Below, in pieces: positions 55,386-64,000 of a stretch of DNA of 64,000 nucleotides. This DNA is from Brachionus plicatilis (taxonomy: Eukaryota > Rotifera > Eurotatoria > Ploima > Brachionidae). The notes below the pieces were generated by a model. The model was not told the origin of the DNA and searched no databases. It saw only the letters and a list, made by a program, of their open reading frames with translations. Within the stretch, counting starts at the first letter, position 1, and each line of letters begins with the position of its first letter. The stretch is from assembly GCA_010279815.1 (NCBI GenBank), contig QEOQ01000114.1, positions 843,720 to 907,719 on the forward strand, given 5' to 3'. A program made the position numbers and the translations under genes.

Positions 55386-55913
55386 TATTTTAATATTCAT
55401 TCGATCGATCTTAAACAAAAATTATGTTAACAGGTTTGATTTTTTGACTGAATTTTAAGAACTTTATAACGATAGGACATAAAAGGTCATTTTAATCGTT
55501 TTTATTGCTCTTTAAAATAAGTTATTAAACACATATTTTTCTTGATTATAGGACAGGTGTGATTTACAGTTAAAAGTGTTCTAGGTGAACTTTTTCTTTT
55601 AATAAACCATGAGACAACTACATTTTTTAATTTATTTTATTAAGTCTTTAAACTTTTTGTACAAAATTTGGTCAATAGGAACATATTTAATTTACTAGTC
55701 AAAATTTTGAACACCAGTTATAAAAATTAGAAAAAATAGAGACATTTAAAAAAATTATAAAGAAGCTTCAATAGGAAAAATTAAAGTTTCCAAGGATTTT
55801 TATTAAATTAAATTTATTTTAATCAAAAATTATAATTCAAAATTTTTTGTTTTTATAAAATTTTCTAATTAATATTTTAAAATTATTTCTAATAAAAATA
55901 CTAAAAGACAAAT
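55386..55913. other. AT-rich spacer
   Basis: No gene or repeat seen. It contains the 3' flank of the Val-Pro repeat gene that ends at 55914. Confidence 0.4.
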
Positions 55914-58482
55914 TTAACATGTCTTGTTAGAAAAACAGCTTTGAAAGCAAGTTTTTCTCTTTTGGCACAAGTTTGTGCAACATTGGTTGTTTGCTGAGGC
56001 TTGTGCAAAATTCCATGAATTAGAAAAATGTTGTGGTAAGCCCATATGTGCTTGAGGAAAAGATGAATTGCATGAATTGAAGAAAAACTGCTGACGGCAA
56101 GATTCTAGCTGAGGTTGAGGAATTGGAACAGGAAAAGGTTCAGAATCCTGAACACAAAAAGGCTGAGGAAAGGGTTGTGGACAGGGTCTAGGAACTGGAA
56201 CAGGGCAAGGCACCGGCAATGGTTCAGGAACAGGAATTGCTTGAGCAACTCGAACTCTTACAGGAACAGGAACTTCAACAGGAACTGGGACAGGGCATTG
56301 AACTCTGACTCTTACTGGCACTGGCACTGGGGTAGGAATTGGGCATGGTTGTGGCACTGGCACTGGCTGAGGTACAGGTACTCTATGAGGTACTGCAACT
56401 GGGCATGGTACTTGAACTGGAACTGGTACTGGAACTGGTCTCGGTACCGGCACTCTTACTGGACAAACAACCGGTGTTGGTACTGGGCAGTGCTGTACAA
56501 CTGGCACAGGTTGTGGCACTGGAACAGGTTGAGGCACTGGGACCCTAACTGGTACTTGAACTGGACAAGGAATAGCACAAAACTGTGGTACTGGTACTGG
56601 TCTAGGAACAGGGCAAGGTTGAGGAACCTAAAAAATCAAATTTTTTTCATTAAAATTTTAATTTATTAGCACTTTTTTGGGGCCATAAAGAATTTAGTTT
56701 TTCAATTTTCAAAAATTCAACATTTTTCAGTTTATTTATAAAAAATTAAAAATGTTGCTTATTAAAATTTACAACTTCCTTACTTCCTAATTCATCTCAA
56801 TTTTTTATTTCTGTAAAGATTTTTAAATCTTATTTTATTATTTTAAATTTCTAAATAAAACTAAAAATTTTCATTGAATAAGACTATTTGTTGTGTGTTT
56901 TATGTGTGCCTTTCATTCAAAGTTCCTCTCACCATGTATATTATTTCTGAGAAAATTTGAATCTTTTTTTGGTTAAAGTTCAAAAAAATTTAAGAACATG
57001 AAAATCACACGAATTTTCGGTCGGTCGGAAGATAAAAAGGAATTTAAGACCTTACCTTTTTAGAACTCTTGAAACAATTAAAAATTTTCTTCTTATTTTT
57101 AAGTTTTTAATCACTTTTTGAACCTTGATTTTGTTACTACTTTGGAAAATCTTGATGTTTTTTGGCAAAAAAGTGTTTCAAAAAATAAACCAAAAATTAA
57201 ATCATAGGATTAATTGACCCCTCTTTTCAAAATTTTGATAATTAAAAAAAAAATTTCTCTTTGAAAATTATTTCTTGCAATATCCAGACCATACTAATTA
57301 TCTTTAATTTTTTAATTAAATACTTTTATAAAAACTAATTTTCAAATTAGTTTAATTATTTTCGGGGCTCTGAAGTTCGTTTCAATTCGATTTTTTCAAT
57401 TCAGAAAGTTTGAATAACTTTTTTACTATAAGGAATAATTTAGTTCTGTAAAATGCTTAATGTTTAAGCAACTTTGCTTAATCCGAAAATATATGTCTGC
57501 AAAAACTCAGCAAAGCAAGTGCACAATTGATTTGAATACTTTTTATTTTACTGAATTAAGCAAATTTGCTTAAAATTAAGCATTTTAAGGAACTAAATTA
57601 TCTCTTTTAGAAAAAAAGTTATTCAAGTTTTTCTTCACAGTCCTATTAATTTCAATCTTTATCAAAATTGTGGATTTTACGCAAAAAGTATCAAAAATTT
57701 CAAAACTAAAACTAAAAATTCAAATTATAAAAGAAAGAACAGACAAATTTATGGATTAAGTATTAAGAAAATAAAATTACCGGAACTCTAATCAGACATG
57801 GATAAGGCTGAGGACATGGATATGGCTGTGGAACTTGAAATTGTTGATGAAAATTCTGTTGATGCTGCTGAAAAAATGGAACAGGTTGTGGAACTGGGAC
57901 TGGCACCGGGCATAACTGTCGAACAGGAACCGGAACAGGACAAGGAACAGGGCATGGTCTTGGAACAGGTACTGGATATGGTTGTGGAACAGGACATGGA
58001 ACTGGATATGGCTCAGCACATCGAACTCTTACAGGAACAGGAACTTCAACAGGAACTGGGACAGGGCATTGAACTCTGACTCTTACTGGCACTGGCACTG
58101 GGGTAGGAATTGGGCATGGTTGTGGCACTGGCACTGGCTGAGGTACAGGTACTCTATGAGGTACTGCAACTGGGCATGGTACTTGAACTGGAACTGGTAC
58201 TGGAACTGGTCTCGGTACCGGCACTCTTACTGGACAAACAACCGGTGTTGGTACTGGGCAGTGCTGTACAACTGGCACAGGTTGTGGCACTGGAACAGGT
58301 TGAGGCACTGGGACCCTAACTGGTACTTGAACTGGACAAGGAAAAGGACAATATTGAACAACAGGAACTTGTTGAGGAACTGGGCAAGGCTTAGGAATTA
58401 GTTCATGAATTGGAATTGGAACTGGAACTGGAACAGGACAAGGCTGTGGAACTGATATTGCACTTTGGCCACAATTTATCAT
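55914..58482 (-). CDS. Val-Pro dipeptide-repeat, Cys-containing protein (two exons)
   Basis: Exon 1 is 58482-57781 (ATG 58482) and exon 2 is 56627-55914, joined across an 1,153-bp GT..AG phase-0 intron. The splice keeps the alternating pattern (..RVP + VPQPCPVPRP..). The product is 471 residues. Nearly every second residue is Pro ([28 protein letters not shown]) with regularly placed Cys, Gln and Arg. The last ~80 residues leave the repeat and are rich in Phe, Asn and Cys (CCTNLCQKRKTCFQSCFSNKTC). There is no signal peptide or membrane segment. Such (X-Pro)n sequence adopts an extended, stiff fold, and the cysteines suggest disulfide cross-linking, so a structural role is plausible but inferred. 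A 323-bp block is repeated, with no difference seen, in both exons. The intron carries a MITE. A sister gene lies at 61098-62199. Confidence 0.75.
56250..56572 (-). repeat. 323-bp duplicated block, exon 2 copy
   Basis: Identical by eye to 58021-58343 (offset 1,771 bp, no length change). Both ends of the match are abrupt. It codes for the core of the Val-Pro repeat. Identity at all positions, including third codon positions, points to very recent duplication or gene conversion. Confidence 0.85.
57410..57626. mobile_element. MITE in the intron of the Val-Pro repeat gene
   Basis: TTGAATAACTTTTTTACTAT on the left faces CTTTTAGAAAAAAAGTTATTCAA on the right. The inverted match continues inward through AATTTAGTTC and AAATGCTTAA for about 60 bp. 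Same family as the interrupted element at 34181-35235. No clear target duplication. Confidence 0.7.
58021..58343 (-). repeat. 323-bp duplicated block, exon 1 copy
   Basis: Partner of 56250-56572. See that entry. Confidence 0.85.
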
Positions 58483-59257
58483 TTTTTCCGATTTTTTTTA
58501 TTTTTGAAAGACTTGTTAATAGAATTTTGAATCGGTTAAAATAGTTGATAAATGTCATGCTTCATTTATCCACATCAATATTAGAGTGAAAGTGTTTTTT
58601 ATTTTTCGTTATAATTTGGTTTAATTAAAATTTTCTAGTTTATTTTTTAAAATATATCATCAGGATAAATAAGTGAATTGAATAGTTGAAATTTTATTTT
58701 TCAATTTTTTTCATGTGCTTTCGATTGGCAAATTATTCGTGGTTCAATTCAAATCTGACGGAAATAAATCATTTTAAAGTTTGTATACAAATTTTTTATT
58801 TTTGTCAAAAAATATATTTTCGCAAAATTGATGCACAAGAAAATTTCATAATTATTTTATTTCAAAATTTTGTCGAATTTAGCTTTAAAATTTTAATTAA
58901 ATGATATATATATTTAATGTATTATATAACTTGGTGTAGATCGAAACAAAATTTAGACTCTCTGATATAATAGAAATCTATCAAAACTTGAACTTTTAAT
59001 TATTGTTCAATTAAAAAACGAAAATTTATTTTCGTAAATAAATAAACTTTTTCTCACTTTTGTTTCTTTTGTTATAATTTAAGTTTTTTTTTTTTTTTAA
59101 TTCCAAAATTTTAAAATTTTGCCCCAGAAATGACTTTAAAATCTAGGATTATAAAAGCATGTTATTTTTTTTACTATTACATGAGTAAGAAAATTAAATA
59201 ACCCATTTTTTTTATTCATATTTTATGAGATTCATATGATTCCTTTTTTTTGGATTT
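58483..59257. other. AT-rich DNA upstream of the Val-Pro repeat gene
   Basis: No gene supported; the frame at 58686-58904 has chance composition. No clear TATA box near 58482. Confidence 0.35.
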
Positions 59258-60540
59258 TATTTATTTATTTATTTATTTATTCATTTATTTGTATGGCTGT
59301 GTATCGAAACATAGAATAGAAAATTATATAGAATTTTTTTTCCTGAAAAAAACATAGATAATGAATTAACGTATAATTAAAAAATAGAAAATCAATTGAC
59401 ATAGAAAAGTTTTTTATTTTGATATATACAATATAATAGTTTTAATAAAATTTTTAACATTAATTTTTTTTTAATTGAATTAAATTGTGTGCAATTCCAT
59501 TAAGGTGTTCAAGAATATTTCCACTATAACCATTGACTAATCTCTCAATGTTATTTTCATATTCAAATTCTTTTTTTGATATTTACGTTTAATCTCGGTA
59601 TTCATTTACCAGGCTGATTATCAATGGGACAGAATGACTTAGTATAACTCTCAATCAACTCAAAAAGTCGATTCGAGATTGCTAGATCATAATTTGTTAA
59701 AGACCTTGTGGTGTAAAACGTTAGAGAGAGTATCAAATTTAAATTTAAAAATGGATCGGACAGCTGAGTTCTGAATTACTTGTAGTCTTTTTAATCCTTG
59801 TTTCAGAAAAATAATTAAGGCAAGGTCTATAATAGACCCAATCAAGGATTAAAAGAGGTAACCGAGTTTTTTAGAATTAAGACCCCATTTTTTATTTTAA
59901 AGAAATTTTATTTTTAGTTGAGCCTTGAATTAAAACGTTTTTTTATTTCATCCACCAGTGAAGAAAAGGTTAAATCGGAGTCAAACTTAACGCCAAGAGA
60001 TTTAACTTCTTTCTGATTATCGAGTTAATTACCATGAATTTTGAGGTATTTTTTTCTTCTCGTATATTTTGAAAATACCATATAACAAGACTTTTCAGCT
60101 GAAATTTTCATTTTCCATCTGTAAGGCCATTCTTGTAATTCTTTGAGGTATTTATTGATCTTGTCTTCGATGTTGCCCTTCTCATTAAAAATAAATATGA
60201 AATCACATTGTTTAAAAAAATTAAGGAAAAGTCATTATTATGATTTATTTATTTGTTAACTGTACAGAATAAAAATAAACAATTTCAATTTCGTAATATA
60301 CAAAATTACAAAATTACAAAATTACAAATATGTTTATTTTTAGGAACTGAAATTTCTAAATCTTTATGCAGATTGTAGACTTCACTTTTAAACACATTGT
60401 TTTGTTCCGTTTTGATACATAATTTATAAAATACTGAACGGAAAAGGACTAATTACCGTTCCTTGAGGTATTCTTTTGGAAAAGTTCTAGATAAATAAAA
60501 GCAGAAAATTTTAATTGTTTTCTAAGAATCGTGTGACAAA
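59258..60540 (-). mobile_element. Decayed LINE fragment, same family as 3450-7740
   Basis: Minus strand. At about 60430-60480 the words RIPQGTVISPFPFSIL match the reverse-transcriptase GVPQGSVISPLLFSIYIN box. At about 59600-59800 the sequence follows the ORF2 C-terminal region of the LINE at 3675-4043 nearly word for word (for example CGATTCGAGA-TTGCTAG and TGAATTACTTGTAGTC). The (TTTA)n run at 59258-59290 is its tail. It is 5'-truncated in the reverse transcriptase and full of stops, much older-looking than the 3450-7740 copy. Confidence 0.7.
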
Positions 60541-61097
60541 AGTGTGATGTAAAATGTAAGTTTGAATTAAAAAAATTTAATTTCAAGTTGCGTAATTTGA
60601 TGTAATTTTAAATAATTTAACATTTTTGATGTAAAAATACGTAAAATGATGCAATATTCGCCGTTCTGCGGTTAAAAGTCAAACACTGTATAATCTTGTT
60701 TTCTAATGAAATTTTTAAGAATATTTGAAAGATATCATGTCTTTATTTAAATTAGTTATCCAAATTTTAAATCTAAACTTTTTTTTTTAAAAACTGTGGT
60801 GATGAAAAAATTACATTTTATTTTAAAGAATTGTTGAGAACAGTTCTGAAAACTGAATGTAATATACTTTAAATAAAACATTAACATAAATAAATGACGT
60901 CTTTATTTTATTTTATAAAAATAAATCTAATAAAAGGGGTATCAAAAGAACTTTAATGATTAAATGAGAAGATTCTTTTTTTTTATATCAAATTTAAGAA
61001 AAAATAAAAAAAAAATAAATATTTTTTTGAATGAAATTAAATTTCTATGATTAACTGGAGTGTTTAGATTGAAGAAAATGATTGATTTTTTATGGTC
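60541..61097. other. AT-rich spacer
   Basis: Nothing supported. It includes the 3' flank of the second Val-Pro repeat gene. Confidence 0.4.
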
Positions 61098-62199
<1,102 letters not shown>

Positions 62200-62439
62200 T
62201 TTTAATTTCTTCTATTAAATTTTTTTAATAATTATCTTTTATTGAAGTTGCTTAATTTTTTATCAATTTAATTTTGTTTGCATTTATTTATATTTTTCGG
62301 ATTTGATGCTTTACTTATCAAGTATACTTATAGTTGAATAATTTTTGTTTAGTTACAATTTTTCAAATACCTTTTAAAATTTAAATTCCTTTTTATCTTT
62401 GATGGTCTTGTTTAGAAAATATCTTATTGTTTCTTTTTT
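62200..62439. other. AT-rich spacer and 5' flank
   Basis: Short AT-rich region between the Val-Pro repeat gene start and the LINE; would hold the gene's promoter. No TATA box recognised. Confidence 0.35.
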
Positions 62440-64000
62440 GCAGTCTCAATTCTCCATCAAGCAATTTTATTTTAATACCTCTTCTATTTGGTTGCATCTA
62501 TAGACCACCACCGCAGAGTAAGACCTATGATCCAAGTTGCATCGATATTGGTATTGTACGTTCACTTGAACAGCTAAACGCCTACTTAATAGCAAGGATA
62601 TCTCGAGTTTCATTTTGATGGGCGATTTCAACCTGCCGATTTGTGCAATTGGCTACTCGAGTCTTGAGCAACTGGTTACAAGTAAGACTTTTGCCAATAG
62701 TGGTCATTTAAGTAGTCTTCTGGACTTAGTGCTTGTGAGCGACCCAAATCGAATGTCCGAGGTAGAGTTAGGACCACCACTAGACACGAGTATCACAAGA
62801 AGCCACGTTAGCTTATGTTTTCGGTTATTTGCACGTATAGAAAGAACGCAAGCCTTTGACAGCAGAAGATATAACTAGAGAAACGGTGATTACGAATCGA
62901 TGAACAAGTTCTTCAAAGAGTTTGACTGGAACGCCGCGTTTGGTACGAAATCGACGCAAGACCGCTACACAACGTTCTTGGGAGCTTTCGGTTTGGCCTC
63001 TGAACGCTTCGTCAAGAGACGCTCGCCAAGCCCACTCAATGCTAATCCGCCGTGGTGGAATAGCCGTATTGCTGCTCTAGTTAGACGCAAGAGACGCCTT
63101 TTTATTTGTAAGAGTATCGAAAAGAGCAATGAGCAGCTAGTCAAGAAACATAATACGATATGTAAGCTGGTGAGGGTCGTAGTCAAAAAGAGAGTCGTCG
63201 AGTATGAGTTGAAGCTTGTGCATGATGCAAAAAAGAACCCGAAGCTGCTCTATTCATACATGAACCGCCGATATGCCACCAGAGAGACCATAGCAGCATT
63301 AAAGGACCAAGACGGTACGTTTGTCACAGACAGAGCGGGCATATGTATCAAGCTCAACCAGTTCTTCTTCTCTGTATTCGATCCGCCAACGACAAGAGAA
63401 GCGGTCTTAAGAGCCAAAGAGAGTTTTAGTGTTCGTGCTTATCCGGATCCAGCGTTTGTCGTTGAGGATATCGTCGATGAGCTGCTACTCATCAAACTGG
63501 CTGCCTATGGTCTTCCCGTTTTAATCATCAAATGGAAACGTGCCTTCTTGAGTGTTCGTAAGCAGCGGGTGGTTGTTAGCGGTGTAGTGTCGGATTGGAA
63601 ATCGGCGACGAGTGGCGTTCCCCAAGGGTAAGTCTTTGGCCCTCTTCTCTTTGTCATTTTTATAAATGACATGCCAGAAGTGTGCAGCTCTATTTGCAAA
63701 CTATTCGCGGATGACAGTAAGTAGGACAGTATGTGGCAAACAAGTTTCAATGAAGAAAAGTGCGTTGTTATGCATCTTGGTGCCAACAACAAGTGCAATG
63801 ACTACCATCTAGGAGACCATGAACTCATAAAGACCAAGCAAGAACGCGATCTTGGCATCATTATCACCAGTGATCTCAAACCGGATGAGCAAGCAAAACG
63901 TGCAGCGGCAAGAGCAACGATGATGGTATGTCGCATCAAGAACACCTTTTACCACTTCTCACAGTACTTGGTCAATTTGCTCTACAAATCGTTCGTTCGA
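62440..64000 (+). mobile_element. GC-richer jockey/CR1-like LINE with internal deletion, runs off the edge
   Basis: Plus strand, much GC-richer than its flanks. Endonuclease pieces: GCIYRPPPQSKTYDPS, LMGDFNLPIC (GDFN box) and LLDLVLVSD with a nearby S-H-V. A connecting region follows with PPWWNSRIAALVRRKRRLF and KLLYSYMNRRYATRE. Then the reverse transcriptase is damaged: the frame passes directly from IVDELLL to IKLAAYGLP, skipping the fingers and the A-F-D palm motif. SGVPQG and FGPLLFVIFINDMPE survive around a stop, and CKLFADDSK is followed by another stop and a second deletion. It continues beyond 64000 with RDLGIIITSDLKPD. Inactive. Confidence 0.85.

Overview
The window is AT-rich metazoan nuclear DNA. 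Its cellular genes are typical of animals: a nanos-type RNA-binding zinc-finger protein, a CLIP-170 microtubule plus-end protein, ASCC1, a secreted phospholipase B1-like enzyme and a probable amidated neuropeptide precursor. Most introns are very short (48-92 bp, GT..AG). A very AT-rich genome with tiny introns and many jockey/CR1-like LINE fragments would fit a monogonont rotifer such as Brachionus; that placement is inference. There are no bacterial operons, rRNA genes or convincing tRNAs.

Layout. 1-516: an edge-cut duplicate of the 3' end of the CLIP-170 gene. 2.0-11.2 kb: a nest of dead mobile elements, with a MULE/Ulp1-like remnant, a LINE with gag-like ORF1 and EN-RT ORF2, a 1,954-bp inverted duplication of part of that LINE, and the endonuclease of a second LINE. 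11.4-12.65 kb: a hAT-type MITE swollen with palindromic satellite, sitting just 3' of a decayed coding exon. 16.6-18.3 kb: a GC-richer LINE. 18.8-19.3 kb: neuropeptide-like gene (minus, two exons). 22.5-30 kb: foldback-like and hAT-like elements, several nested, with target-site duplications. 31.2-32.4 kb: ASCC1 (minus). 34.2-35.2 kb: a MITE interrupted by another element. 36.3-43.0 kb: complete eight-exon CLIP-170 gene (minus). 47.2-47.75 kb: nanos (plus). 49.8-50.3 kb: MITE. 51.6-52.8 kb: phospholipase B1-like gene (plus). 53.7-55.4 kb: element with long inverted ends carrying a repeated 14-bp palindrome. 55.9-62.2 kb: two minus-strand genes for unusual Val-Pro dipeptide-repeat, Cys-containing proteins, with a LINE fragment between them. 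62.4-64.0 kb: a GC-richer LINE with an internal deletion, running off the right edge.

The genes do not form a pathway. They are independent housekeeping, germline and secretory loci in a sea of transposon debris. The most notable observations are: the neuropeptide precursor, whose 50-bp intron restores a second cysteine; two hAT-type MITEs with exact 8-bp target duplications whose interiors are expanded by palindromic arrays; the Val-Pro repeat genes, one with a 323-bp block repeated without visible difference in its two exons; and the CLIP-170 duplicate, near-identical to its source in the coiled coil but divergent and cysteine-depleted in the zinc-knuckle tail.
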